DNA of 64,000 nt from positions 62,001-126,000 of the forward strand of contig CAVPWR010000006.1 in the NCBI GenBank assembly GCA_963709555.1, written 5' to 3'. Position numbers and translations under genes: made by a program. Below the pieces are notes generated by a model. It did no database searches. It saw only the letters and a program-made list of their open reading frames with translations, and was not told where the DNA came from. Source of the DNA: Sulfurisoma sp963709555 (GTDB taxonomy: Bacteria > Pseudomonadota > Gammaproteobacteria > Burkholderiales > Rhodocyclaceae). This document shows, piece after piece, positions 53,446 through 62,772 of the stretch. Numbering within the stretch: position 1 is the stretch's first letter; each line of letters starts with the position of its first letter.

Positions 53446-55593
53446 ATGCTTTCCAACCCCTGGCTGCTGCGCCTCTTCCCCTTCCTGTCCTGGCTTCCGG
53501 TCAGCAAGGCCATCCTGATCGGCGACATCATCGCCGGCATCACCGGCGGGCTTGTGCTGGTGCCGAAGGCCATGGCCTACGCGCAACTGGCAGGGCTGCC
53601 GGTGTATTTCGGCTTGTACACGGCCTTCATTCCCGCCATCCTCGGCGCCCTGTGGGGATCGTCGCGGCAGCTCGCCACCGGGCCCGTCGCCATCATCTCG
53701 CTGATGACCGCCGCCGCCGTGTCGCCGCTGGCGGTGCCGTTGAGCGACGAATTCATGGGCCTGGTGCTGCTGCTCACGCTGATGGTCGGCATCATCCAGC
53801 TCAGCCTCGGCGCGCTCAGCCTGGGCACCATCGTCAATTTCGTTTCGCACCCGGTGATCCTCGGCTTCATGAACGCCGCGGCCATCATCATCGCGCTGTC
53901 GCAACTCGACATGCTGCTGGGCATTCCCAAGGGCCGCAGCGACTCCTTCCTCAAGGACATCTGGGAGATGTTCGGCCATCTGTCCCTGACCCACTGGCCG
54001 ACGCTGGGCATGTCCGTATTCGCCCTGGTGCTGATGCTGGTCCTCAAGAAGCTGGCGCCCAAGCCGAGCGTGCTGATCGCCGTGGTGGTCACCACCCTCA
54101 TCAGCTACGCCATCGGCTTCGAGCACAAGTCCAAGGGTTCGCCGGACGAGATCATGGACGAGCACACCCAGGCGATGGCCGTCGCCCACGTCCATGACGG
54201 ACGCCCAGCTCAGTGCACTCAATATCGGCAATCGCCAAGACATCCGCCAAGTTGCGCGAGGCGCAGAAGGCCGGGGAAGAACGTTCCGTCGTCAACCTGA
54301 CCCACCAGGTCGAGTTGCTCAAGCTCGAGCTGGCCACGGACGAGAAGCGGAACACCGAACGCATGCGCCAGATGCGCCGCCAGAACTTCGAGCGCGCGAA
54401 GGCCGCCGAGAGCATGCCGGCACGACTCTACCCGACCGGGCAGGTGCCGCCGGGCATCGAAACCGACGGGCGGCAATGGCATATCAAGAAAATCGAGCAG
54501 GGCGCCCTGCACCTGGTCGGCGGCGGCGACGTGGTGGGCAATGTCCCGCAAGGCCTGCCGTCCTTCACGCTGCCGCCGCTGGGCCTCGACGCCATCAAGT
54601 CGCTGCTCGCGGCCGCGCTGATCATCTCCCTGGTCGCCTTCATGGAATCGATCTCCATGGCCAAGGCAATGGCCACCAAGTCCAAGCAGCGCGTCGATCC
54701 CAACCAGGAACTGATCGGCCAGGGCCTGTCCAACATCGGCGGCGCGTTCTTCCAGGCTTATCCCGCCTGCGGCTCCTTCACCGGTTCGGCCATCAACCTG
54801 CAGGCCGGTGCCAAGACCGGCTTCGCCATGGTCTTCAACGGCCTCTTCGTCGCCGTCGTCCTGCTGTTCCTGACGCCCTATCTCTACCACCTGCCCAAGG
54901 CCGTGCTGGCGGTGATCATCCTGCTGGCGGTGACCGGCCTGGTCACGCCCGCCGCGCTCAAGCACACCTGGCAGGCGAGCAAGCTCGACGGCATCGTCGC
55001 CATCGTCACCTTCGTCGTCACCCTGCTGGCGGCGCCGCACCTCGACAAGGGCATCATGGTCGGCGCCGGCCTGGCGCTGGTCCTCTTCCTCTACAACACC
55101 ATGAAGCCGCGCGTCGCCATCCTCGGCCGCTTCCGCGACGGCACGCTGCGCGACGCCAAGGTGAACAACCTGCCGGCCTCCGACGTGGTGACAGCCATCC
55201 GCTTCGACGGCCGCCTTTACTTCGCCAACGTCTCCTTTTTCGAGGATGCGGTGCTCGAAGCCGTGGCCAACAACCCGGAGGCGCCTTACATACTGATCGT
55301 CGGCGATGGCATCAACGACATCGACGCCTCGGGCGAGGAAGTGATCCACCATCTGGTCGAACGTCTCAACGAAAGCGGCATCGTCGTGCTCTTCGCCGGC
55401 CTCAAGAAGCAGGTGCATGACGTGATGCGCGCCACCGGACTGCGCGACATGATCGGCGAAGGCCGTTTCTTCGCCACCGCCGAGCAGGCATTGGAAAGCG
55501 ATCTATTCGCGCGCCGAATACGCCGACCAGGACGATGCCCTGCGTCCGCCGCCGCGTTCCGAAACGTTTTCGCCCCGGGATCTGCACGACTGA
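53446..55593 (+). CDS. SulP-family anion transporter 2 with coiled-coil insertion (two frameshifts)
   Basis: About 716-residue SulP carrier: VPKAMAYAQLAGLPVYFGLY, LATGPVAIISLMTAAAVSPL, and DPNQELIGQGLSNIGGAFFQ with PACGSFTGSAINLQAGAKTG. A STAS domain follows (GRLYFANVSFFEDAVLEAVA). The insertion, rich in Lys/Glu/Arg (KLREAQKAGEERSVVNLTHQ), is predicted coiled coil by eye. The frame breaks near 54200 inside the insertion and near 55499, where one extra A precedes AIYSRAEYADQDDALRPPPR. No Shine-Dalgarno is obvious. Divergent from sulP1. Confidence 0.82.
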
Positions 55594-55635
55594 GATTGAC
55601 GCGGGCCTACCACTGGTTTTCTTGAGGAGACAGCC

Positions 55636-56165
55636 ATGTCCGTAACCAGTACCGTCAGGGATCATTTCACGCCCCTTGCCGACGTATCCCCACGTGCGCG
55701 AAAACGTCACGCTGCGCGACGTCTTCGCCGAGTTGAAGGCCAAGTACGACTCCGCCGACAACTTTCGCAGCGTCCTCGTGCTCGATGCCGAGAATCGCCT
55801 GCTGGGCACCCTCGGGGTACATGACCTGCTGCACGCCCTGCTGCCCGACTACCTCCAGCAGACGCCGACCCGCTACGAAGGCGGTGCCGGGGACATATCC
55901 TCCCTCGCCACGCTGTGGCAGGAAGATTGCCGCGAGCAATTGCCGTCAGGCAGCCGCCGCGCCAATCGCAGCGCATGTGCGGCCGGTGCGGGCCGTGCTG
56001 GCCCCCGATGATCCGCTCGCCAAGGCCTTCTATCTGTTCGCCACGCAGCCGGTCAAGGTTCTGCCGGTCATCGAAGGCCAGCGGGTCGATCGGCGTCCTG
56101 CGCCGCTATCGACGTCGTAAACGAAGTCCTGAAGGCCATGCTCGGCGAAGGAGGTGCGAGCATGA
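55636..56165 (+). CDS. CBS-domain protein (three frameshifts)
   Basis: Probable two-CBS-domain protein of about 175 residues. CBS1: VRENVTLRDVFAELKAKYDS, FRSVLVLDAENRLLGTLGVH, DLLHALLPDYL. CBS2: VRAVLAPDDPLAKAFYLFAT, QPVKVLPVIEGQRV, then IGVLRAIDVVNEVLKAMLGE after correction. Breaks lie near 55688, 55945 and 56090-56110. GAGGAGA precedes the ATG. CBS pairs bind adenine nucleotides and regulate transporters. Its end overlaps or runs into the DASS carrier start, so it likely senses energy state for SulP2 or DASS. Confidence 0.7.
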
Positions 56166-57640
56166 GCGCAACAACGACCACTTACGAAGCCGCCGCCACG
56201 CCCTTCGACTGGAAGAAATGGACCGCCCTGCTCGGCGGCCTCGCCGTCTTCCTGCTCATCTACTTCGCCCCGCCCTGGGCCGACGCCATCGACCCGGGCG
56301 GCAAGCATTTCGCGCTCTCGCCCGAGGGCAAGGCCGCCATCGGCCTGTTCCTGATGGCCGGCATCTGGTGGGTGTTCGAGGTCATCCCCATCGGCGTCAC
56401 CGCCATCGCCATCGGCGTGTTCCAGGCGCTGTTCGCCATCCGCCCGGCCAAGGAAGCCTTCCGCGACTTCATGGACCCGTCGGTGATGTTCATCTTCGGC
56501 TCGATGATCATCGGCATGGCCTTCACCAAGACCGGCCTGACCAAGCGCCTGGCCTACAAGATGCTCGCCATCGTCGGCGAGAACACCCGCACCATCCTGC
56601 TCGGCTGCCTGGTGGTGACCGCCGGTCTGGCGCATTTGATGGCGCATACGGCGGTGGCCGCCACCATGTTCCCCATCCTGCTGGCCATCCTCGCCCTCTA
56701 CAAGGAAGACGAGGGACCGTCGCGCTTCGGCAAGGGCCTGTTCATGGGCATGGCCTGGGCCGCCGGCGCCGGCAGCGTCATCACCTTCCTCGGCTCGGCC
56801 CGCGCCCCGGCGGCGGCCAGCATGTTCAAGGAATTTACCGGACGGGACGTGAGCTTCTTCGATCTGCCGATGTTCCTCGGCCTGATCGGCTGGGGCATGG
56901 TGTTCCTGATCTGGATCTACCTGTCGATCGTCTTCAAGCCGTCCAAGGCCACCATTCCCGGATTGCGGCAGAAGGTCGCCAAGCTGTCGCAGACGCTCGG
57001 GCCGATGAGCCGCAACGAGATTTTCGTCCTCGCCTGCGTCGCGATGGTCGTCGCGCTGATGGCCCTGCAGTCGGCCGTGCCGGCACTGAAAAGCATCGAC
57101 CGCGCCGCGCTGATGCTGACCTCAACCCTGCTCTTCTTCATCTTCGGCGTGCTCAAGGTGCAGGACCTCGAGGAACTGCCCTGGAACATCATCCTGCTGT
57201 TCTCGGGCGCCATGAGCATCGGCTTCTGCCTGTGGAAGACCGGCGCCGCCGAGTGGATGGCGGTGAACTGGCTCGGCGCGCTCACGGATGCGCACTGGTG
57301 GGTGTTCGTCATGGGCATCGCCGCCTTCGTGCTGGTGATGACCAACTTCATCATGAACGTCGCCGCCATCGCCATCGCGCTGCCGGTGTCGCTGGTGATC
57401 GCCAAGTACCTCGGCGTCGCCCCCGACGTGATCTTCTACGCCTCGCTGGTCACCGCCGGCATGCCCTTCGTGCTGCTGATCGGCGCCGCGCCCAACGCCA
57501 TCGCCTACGAGTCGAAGCAGTTCACGCCGGGCGAGTTCTTCTGGCACGGCCTGGCGATGAGCGCGATCCTGCTCGTCGTGCTGGGCCTGGCCATGGTCAC
57601 CTTCTGGCCGCTGTTCGGCATGCCGGTGCTGGCCAAGTAA
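56162..57640 (+). CDS. DASS/SLC13-family anion:sodium symporter
   Basis: 492-residue inner-membrane carrier of the divalent anion:Na+ symporter family. Seen: WWVFEVIPIGVTAIAIGVFQ, SVMFIFGSMIIGMAFTKTGL, AHLMAHTAVAATMFPILLAI, AWAAGAGSVITFLGSARAPA and VMTNFIMNVAAIAIALPVSL. Substrates in the family are dicarboxylates, sulfate or phosphate. The ATG at 56162 is chosen for the GGAGG 7 bases upstream; an in-frame ATG at 56138 is possible. A dispersed-motif copy follows the stop, then a strong terminator. Intact. Confidence 0.87.
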   Translation: MSATTTTYEAAATPFDWKKWTALLGGLAVFLLIYFAPPWADAIDPGGKHFALSPEGKAAIGLFLMAGIWWVFEVIPIGVTAIAIGVFQALFAIRPAKEAFRDFMDPSVMFIFGSMIIGMAFTKTGLTKRLAYKMLAIVGENTRTILLGCLVVTAGLAHLMAHTAVAATMFPILLAILALYKEDEGPSRFGKGLFMGMAWAAGAGSVITFLGSARAPAAASMFKEFTGRDVSFFDLPMFLGLIGWGMVFLIWIYLSIVFKPSKATIPGLRQKVAKLSQTLGPMSRNEIFVLACVAMVVALMALQSAVPALKSIDRAALMLTSTLLFFIFGVLKVQDLEELPWNIILLFSGAMSIGFCLWKTGAAEWMAVNWLGALTDAHWWVFVMGIAAFVLVMTNFIMNVAAIAIALPVSLVIAKYLGVAPDVIFYASLVTAGMPFVLLIGAAPNAIAYESKQFTPGEFFWHGLAMSAILLVVLGLAMVTFWPLFGMPVLAK

Positions 57641-57641
57641 G

Positions 57642-57665
57642 GAAAAGTCGGCACCAGCGCTACGG
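57642..57665 (-). repeat. Dispersed motif copy 13
   Basis: CCGTAGCGCTGG then TGCCGACTTTTC on the minus strand. Starts two bases after the DASS stop codon, before the terminator. Confidence 0.72.
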
Positions 57666-57680
57666 CGCGATCAGCGCATG

Positions 57681-57716
57681 GGCCGATCTGGGATAATCCG
57701 GATCGGCCTTTTTCTT
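57681..57716 (+). terminator. Intrinsic terminator after the DASS gene
   Basis: GCCGATC-TG-GGAT-A-ATCC-G-GATCGGC stem followed by CTTTTTCTTT. Nested perfect arms and a U-tract; a textbook Rho-independent terminator on the plus strand. Confidence 0.9.
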
Positions 57717-57727
57717 TGGGGTACTCC

Positions 57728-58280
57728 GTGGGAAACCGCCTTTCCAAGATTTACACCCGCACCGGCGACGCCGGCACCACCGGACTCGGCGACGGCTCGC
57801 GCGTCGGCAAGGATGCGCCGCGCGTCGCCGCGCTCGGCGACGTCGACGAGCTCAACTCGGTCATCGGCCTGCTGCTGTGCGAGGAACTGCCGGACGATGT
57901 GCGCGAGGCTCTGATCGGCATCCAGCACGACCTGTTCGACCTCGGCGGCGAGATGTCCATCCCCGGCGCCAAGCTGCTGGCCGACACCCAGCCGGCGCGG
58001 CTGGAGAAGCTGCTCGACGGCTGGAACGATCAGCTCGGCCCGCTCAAGGAATTCATCCTGCCCGGCGGCACCCGCGCCGCGGCGCTGACCCACCTGGCGC
58101 GCACCGTCTGCCGCCGCGCCGAGCGCAGCGTGGTGGCGCTGGCGCATAACGAGGCGGTGTCGGATGCCAGCCGCCAGTATCTCGAATCGCCTCTCCGACC
58201 TGCTGTTCGTGCTCGGCCGCTGGCTCAACAAGAGCGCCGGCTGCAGCGACGTGCTGTGGCAGAAGGGCAAGAACGCCTGA
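57728..58280 (+). CDS. PduO-type corrinoid adenosyltransferase (frameshift)
   Basis: About 184-residue ATP:cob(I)alamin adenosyltransferase, which makes adenosylcobalamin. Signatures: LSKIYTRTGDAGTTGLGDGS (ATP-binding), RVAALGDVDELNSVIGLLLC, TQPARLEKLLDGWNDQLGPL, and TVCRRAERSVVALAHNE. One extra G near 58183 breaks the frame; the true end is NRLSDLLFVLGRWLNKSAGC. The GTG start gives the family's MGNRLSKIY N-terminus. No B12 riboswitch was seen upstream. Monocistronic after a terminator. Confidence 0.87.
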
Positions 58281-58293
58281 GCGGCGTTATTCC

Positions 58294-58320
58294 GAAAAAG
58301 TCGGCTCTGGCGACGTCCCG
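58294..58320 (-). repeat. Dispersed motif copy 14
   Basis: GACGTCGCCAG then AGCCGACTTTTTC on the minus strand. In the spacer (58281-58379) between the adenosyltransferase and sulP3 ends, which holds no gene. Confidence 0.65.
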
Positions 58321-58379
58321 GAGGAAGTTGCCTTGGGGGACACGGCGGCGGCGGCCAACTTCCGCCCCGCCACCTGACT

Positions 58380-60557
58380 TCATGCGATCAGCAGGGATTC
58401 CGCAGCGCCCTTGTGCATTTGGGCGACCGCGGCTACCGGCAATTGCGCCGACATCGGGCGCAGCGCGTCGCTCACCCCGCGGTACTCTTCACTCAGGTAG
58501 ACCTTTTCCAGGGCCTGTTCCGCCGTGGAGAAGAAACACGGCTCACCGATCAGGTCGCGCAGCCCGGTAGCCTGCATCACATCCAGTACCTGTTTCTTGA
58601 GTCCGGAAAACAGGACGGTAACGCCGATGTCATGCAGGCGCTCGACGACATGATGGATCACTTCTTCGCCCGAGGCATCGACTTCGTTGATGCCATCGCC
58701 GACCACCAGCAGGTAGGGCGCTGACGGATTGCTGGCGACCGCATCGAGGATGGCATCCTCGAAGTAGGAAACGTTGGCGAAATAGAGGCGGCCGTCGAAG
58801 CGCACCGCCGTCACCACGCCGGAAGCCGGCAGATTATTCACTTTTGCATCGCGCAGCGTGCCGTCGCTGTGGCGGCCGAGAATGGCTACCCGCGGCGACA
58901 TGGTGCGATAGAGATAGAGCAGGATGGCCAGTCCGGCACCCACCATGATGCCCTTGTCGAGGTGGGGTGCGAAAGCGAGCGTGGCGACGAATGTCACGAC
59001 CGAGGCGATGCCGTCGTGCCTGTTGGCCTGCCAGGCATGCTTGATGGCGCCGAAGTTGATGAGGCCGATCACTGCCATGATGATCACGGCGGCCAGCACC
59101 GCCTGCGGCAAGTGGTAAAGCAGGGGCGTCAGGAAGAGCAGCGTGGCCAGCACGATGAGTCCGGTGATGACCGATGAGAAGCCGGTGCGGGCTCCCGCAT
59201 TCATGTTCACTGCCGACCGCGAGAAGGAACCGGAGACCGGGAACGCCTGGCTGAAGCTGCCGACGAGGTTGGCCAGGCCCTGGCCGATCAGCTCCTGGTT
59301 CGGGTCGATCTTCTGCTTGGTCTTGGCGGCGATGGCCTTGGCGATGGAAATGGCCTCCATGAAGCCGACCAGCGAGATCACGATGGCGGCGGACAGCAGG
59401 CTGCCCAGCATGTCCCAGGAGATTTTCGGCAGCGCGATGGACGGCAGTCCCTCGGGAATGGCGCCAACGACCTCGCCGCCGCCGACCAGCTTGAAGTTCT
59501 CCTTGCCGACGCCGCGAATGTGGAACGTGGTGCCGTCAGTTTTGACTTGGCCCGGCACCGTGGCCGCGGGATAGATGGCCAGTGTCCGTTCCTGGTCGTC
59601 GATGCTGCGTACGACCGGGATGTGGCGAAGCAGCTTGGCCCTCTCGGCGGCTTCATTCTCCGCGGCCTGGACATCGATGCGGGCCAGATCGGCCTCGGCT
59701 TCCAGGGTGACGACATTGGCGCTGTGGCGCCCCTCGGCCTTGTACGCGATCGCGGCGGCGGCAGCCTTCTCCAGCAGTGCCTTGTTCGCCGCCTCGACCT
59801 TGCGACCGCTCTCGGCCACCTTTTCCACCATCATCTTGAGGTCGGCGTCGGCGATTTGTGCGGCACGGCCGCTGGCGTTGGTCTCGAAATGCAACAACCA
59901 CGAGGCGACGACGGTCACGACCACGGCCAGCAACACGCCCGGCAGCCTGGGTGCCTTCTTGCGGATGACGTACATGATGACGATGGCGGTCGCGCCCATG
60001 GCCAGCGTCGGCCAGTGGGTGTCGCCGATTTGCCTGACCACGCCCCAGATGTCGTTGATGAAATGCTCGGAGCGGCCCATGGGCACCCCGATCAGCTTGT
60101 TGACCTGCGACAGGCCGATGATCATCGCCGCCGCGTTGGTGAAGCCGACGATCACCGGATGCGACAGGAAGTTCACGATGACGCCGAGCTTGAACATTCC
60201 CAGCGCCAGCTGCACGATGCCGACCAGCAGCGCCAGCATGACGGCCAGCGCCACGAACTGCTCCGAACCGGGAGCGGCCAGCGGCGTCAGCGAGGACGCG
60301 GTGAGCAGCGAGGCGACCGCCACCGGGCCCGTGCCAAGCTGATGCGACGAGCCCCACATCGAAGCGACCATGACCGGCAGGAACGCCGCATAAAGGCCGA
60401 AATACGGCGGCAGTCCGGCGAGCTGCGCATACGCCATCGATTGCGGCACCAGTACCAGTGCCACGGTCAGACCGGCGAGGAAGTCGGCCTTGAGGGTGTC
60501 GCCGCGGAGCGGGAACCAGGAGAGAAAGGGGAGAAATTTTCTGAGTGACGGGGTCAT
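58380..60557 (-). CDS. SulP-family anion transporter 3 with coiled-coil insertion
   Basis: 725-residue SulP carrier, intact and the best reference for its two broken paralogues. The core is LVPQSMAYAQLAGLPPYFGL, LGTGPVAVASLLTASSLTPL and DPNQELIGQGLANLVGSFSQ. Residues about 225-358 are a non-membrane insertion (RAAQIADADLKMMVEKVAES, ALLEKAAAAAIAYKAEGRHS, and a beta-rich end up to FKLVGGGEVVG). STAS at about 575-690: RFDGRLYFANVSYFEDAILD. It lies 15 bases downstream of the UspA-like gene, both facing a sigma54 promoter at 61078-61093. Confidence 0.88.
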   Translation of the reverse strand: MTPSLRKFLPFLSWFPLRGDTLKADFLAGLTVALVLVPQSMAYAQLAGLPPYFGLYAAFLPVMVASMWGSSHQLGTGPVAVASLLTASSLTPLAAPGSEQFVALAVMLALLVGIVQLALGMFKLGVIVNFLSHPVIVGFTNAAAMIIGLSQVNKLIGVPMGRSEHFINDIWGVVRQIGDTHWPTLAMGATAIVIMYVIRKKAPRLPGVLLAVVVTVVASWLLHFETNASGRAAQIADADLKMMVEKVAESGRKVEAANKALLEKAAAAAIAYKAEGRHSANVVTLEAEADLARIDVQAAENEAAERAKLLRHIPVVRSIDDQERTLAIYPAATVPGQVKTDGTTFHIRGVGKENFKLVGGGEVVGAIPEGLPSIALPKISWDMLGSLLSAAIVISLVGFMEAISIAKAIAAKTKQKIDPNQELIGQGLANLVGSFSQAFPVSGSFSRSAVNMNAGARTGFSSVITGLIVLATLLFLTPLLYHLPQAVLAAVIIMAVIGLINFGAIKHAWQANRHDGIASVVTFVATLAFAPHLDKGIMVGAGLAILLYLYRTMSPRVAILGRHSDGTLRDAKVNNLPASGVVTAVRFDGRLYFANVSYFEDAILDAVASNPSAPYLLVVGDGINEVDASGEEVIHHVVERLHDIGVTVLFSGLKKQVLDVMQATGLRDLIGEPCFFSTAEQALEKVYLSEEYRGVSDALRPMSAQLPVAAVAQMHKGAAESLLIA

Positions 60558-60572
60558 GGCTTCAGTCTCGGA

Positions 60573-60983
60573 TCAGTCGTGCGACGAAGGTCTCGCCTTC
60601 GCCGATGTTGCAGTCACCAAGGGACAGGCAAGCTGCTGCCAGGGGTTCGATGCCTTGTCCGCGGCGACGCGCTCCCAGCCTTCGAGGGAGTCGATCACCA
60701 CGGTCGAAACGCATTTGTGGGTGTTGGCGTAGTTCACGATGTCCCGCCGCCGCAGCGAGGGCACTTGGGTCAGCGTGTAGGCCACGCAGTCCTCGCCCAG
60801 CGTACGGACAAACTCAGCCAGCGCTTTCGGCAGGGTGTCGCCAGCGGCGAGCACAAGGATGTCCAGGCCGGCGTCCATGCGTTGGCTCAGGGCACGGGCC
60901 GCGGTCAGCATGCGCGGATCGATGTAACCCTCGCGCACGGCAAGCAGCACTTTGCGCTCGGGGATCGCGGTTCTCATGTCCAT
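60573..60983 (-). CDS. Universal-stress-like protein
   Basis: 136-residue soluble protein with a Rossmann-like/UspA-type pattern: KVLLAVREGYIDPRMLTAAR, ALSQRMDAGLDILVLAAGDT, TLPKALAEFVRTLGED and CVSTVVIDSLEGWERVAADK. The canonical ATP loop of UspA is not clear, so binding is uncertain. ATGs at 60983 and 60977 are possible starts, without a strong ribosome site. It is the first gene of a pair with sulP3, downstream of a sigma54 promoter. Probable regulatory partner of the carrier. Confidence 0.6.
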   Translation of the reverse strand: MDMRTAIPERKVLLAVREGYIDPRMLTAARALSQRMDAGLDILVLAAGDTLPKALAEFVRTLGEDCVAYTLTQVPSLRRRDIVNYANTHKCVSTVVIDSLEGWERVAADKASNPWQQLACPLVTATSAKARPSSHD

Positions 60984-61077
60984 CGGCGGCTGCCGTGGCA
61001 CGGGGCAGGAGCGAAATCAAAACATCGGCTGGAGCGGGGCATCGGCTAGGTCACGACAGTTATCAGTACCTGAGCCC

Positions 61078-61093
61078 TGCATGGGTCGTGCCA
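61078..61093 (-). promoter_or_regulatory. Sigma54 (-24/-12) promoter
   Basis: Minus-strand TGGCACGACCCATGCA: GG and GC spaced by exactly ten bases, with a full TGGCACG -24 box and one mismatch in the -12 box. It points at the UspA-like/sulP3 genes, with the start expected near 61067. Supported by the GAFTGA-type activator encoded 1.7 kb away. Confidence 0.75.
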
Positions 61094-61174
61094 CCCATCG
61101 TCGAAGTTGCTCAAGCTCATGAACTTAAAGCACAAGATCCCCGCAACATTCACCACCGCCCCCAGCGAGCGGCA

Positions 61175-61187
61175 TTGCGTTACGCAA
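61175..61187. promoter_or_regulatory. Upstream activator palindrome 1
   Basis: Perfect palindrome TTGCGT-T-ACGCAA, about 85 bases upstream of the sigma54 -24 box. It shares the TTGCRT-N-AYGCAA form with the site at 61263-61275. Candidate binding site for the adjacent response regulator. Confidence 0.65.
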
Positions 61188-61262
61188 CGCTCAAGTTCAG
61201 TCGACGTCCGGAAGCCATACTGCCATTGGAATTGCTGCCGATTGCATCGGGAACCTCATGTG

Positions 61263-61275
61263 TTGCATAATGCAA
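61263..61275. promoter_or_regulatory. Upstream activator palindrome 2
   Basis: Perfect palindrome TTGCAT-A-ATGCAA, about 175 bases upstream of the sigma54 promoter and 21 bases before the kinase ATG. It could serve both as enhancer site for the minus-strand operon and as autoregulatory site for the kinase-regulator genes. A TTGCAT half site also lies at 61242-61247. Confidence 0.65.
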
Positions 61276-61296
61276 TTTATAAAGAGCATTCGCCCC

Positions 61297-62772
61297 ATGA
61301 ACTCACTCCGCCAGAAACTCCTCGCCGGATACGCGACCATCGTGGTGCTGGTGGTTGGCCTGTCGGTGTTCTCGTTCATCGAACTGCGGCTGCTCGAGGA
61401 CAAGATCGTCGCCGGCGAGCGCATCGCCAAGTTCTTCGACATCGCGCTCGAAATCCGCCGCTTCGAGAAAAACTATTTCCTTTATCAGCAGCCCGCCGAC
61501 CTGGCGGAAACCCGTGCCTACGTCGCCCAGGCCGAGTCCATGCTGCGTGACCACGCCGCGCTGTTCGCTGCCGTCGGCGATCCCGCGCGGGTCATGCGGC
61601 TGGGACACGATCTCGAACACTACGACCAGTTGATGGGACGCTATGAAAAGGCCGCCGATCCGATTGCCGGCGATGCCATGACCGGCGAGATCCGCAAGGT
61701 CGGCAAGGAGATAGTCACCGCAGCCGAGGAATGGGCCGGGGCCGAGCGCAAGACCCTGCAGGTCCAGCTCGACCATCACCGCCAACTGCTGCTGGGTTCG
61801 GTGGTGCTGGTCGGCCTGCTCGTGATCGGGATCGGCCACCTGCTGGCGCGGCGGGTGGTCCGTCCGCTGCGGGAAATGGAGCAACGCATGCAGGAGGTAG
61901 CCAGCGGCCGCCTGACAACTCTGGAGATGTCCAGCAGCGAGCGCGAAATCGTGTCGCTGACGCAGGCTTTCAACCACGTCCTGCGCCAGCTGGAACAGCG
62001 CCAGGGGCAACTGGTGCATTCGGAAAAACTCGCCGCGCTCGGCACCCTGCTGTCGGGCGTGGCGCATGAGCTCAACAACCCGCTGTCGAACATCGCCACC
62101 TCGACCCAGATTCTCGCGGAGGAGGTCGGCGCCCCGGCGGCGGCGGACGACAGTGGCGGCACCTACCAGCGCGAACTGATCGCCCAGATCGACGAGGAGA
62201 CATGGCGGGCCCAGCGCATCGTGCGCACCCTGCTCGACTACGCCCGCGATCGCGACGTTCGTCTGGAGATCCTGCCGCTGGCACAGCTGATCGAGGAGAC
62301 CCTGCGCCTGATCCGTGGCCAGATTCCGGCCCGGGTCACTGTGGTTGTAGACGTGCCGGGGGCAATGACCGTCAGCGGCGACCGTCAGCGTCTGCAGCAG
62401 GTTCTGCTGAACCTGGTACGCAATGCCGTCGATGCCGTGGACGGCGCCGGCGAGGTGCGCATCGCCGCGCGCCTGACCAGCGATGACTGCCCGCCGCGTG
62501 CGCCGGGCCGCACCGTCGTCGGTCAATGCATCGGCGCCAGCGAATTCCTCGAAATCGAAATCCGCGACGACGGCACCGGCATCACGGCCGAGCGGCTGCC
62601 GTACATCTTCGATCCCTTCTACACCACCAAGGAACCGGGCAAGGGCATGGGGCTCGGCCTGTTCATCGTTTTCGAAATCGTTGGTGAGCACGGCGGCTGC
62701 ATCGTCGTCGAGAGCGAACCGGGCAAGGGCACCTGCTTCACGCTGCGCCTGCCGGCAGGAGAAATGAAATGA
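61297..62772 (+). CDS. Sensor histidine kinase of an NtrC-type system
   Basis: 491-residue membrane kinase. TM1 residues 10-30; periplasmic sensor about 31-163 (EIRRFEKNYFLYQQPADLAE, helical); TM2 164-184 (LLLGSVVLVGLLVIGIGHLL); HAMP about 185-240. H-box GVAHELNNPLSNIATSTQI follows, with His257 as phosphoacceptor, then N-box VLLNLVRNAVDAVDG and G-boxes RDDGTGI and GKGMGLGLFIVF. The start at 61297 is preferred. Its stop overlaps the regulator ATG. It is expected to phosphorylate the GAFTGA regulator; the signal is unknown. Confidence 0.9.
   Translation: MNSLRQKLLAGYATIVVLVVGLSVFSFIELRLLEDKIVAGERIAKFFDIALEIRRFEKNYFLYQQPADLAETRAYVAQAESMLRDHAALFAAVGDPARVMRLGHDLEHYDQLMGRYEKAADPIAGDAMTGEIRKVGKEIVTAAEEWAGAERKTLQVQLDHHRQLLLGSVVLVGLLVIGIGHLLARRVVRPLREMEQRMQEVASGRLTTLEMSSSEREIVSLTQAFNHVLRQLEQRQGQLVHSEKLAALGTLLSGVAHELNNPLSNIATSTQILAEEVGAPAAADDSGGTYQRELIAQIDEETWRAQRIVRTLLDYARDRDVRLEILPLAQLIEETLRLIRGQIPARVTVVVDVPGAMTVSGDRQRLQQVLLNLVRNAVDAVDGAGEVRIAARLTSDDCPPRAPGRTVVGQCIGASEFLEIEIRDDGTGITAERLPYIFDPFYTTKEPGKGMGLGLFIVFEIVGEHGGCIVVESEPGKGTCFTLRLPAGEMK

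Noticed and set aside
57641..57727. Cobalamin riboswitch before the adenosyltransferase
   Set aside because: The spacer is only about 87 bases and is occupied by a repeat and a terminator hairpin; no B12 box was seen.
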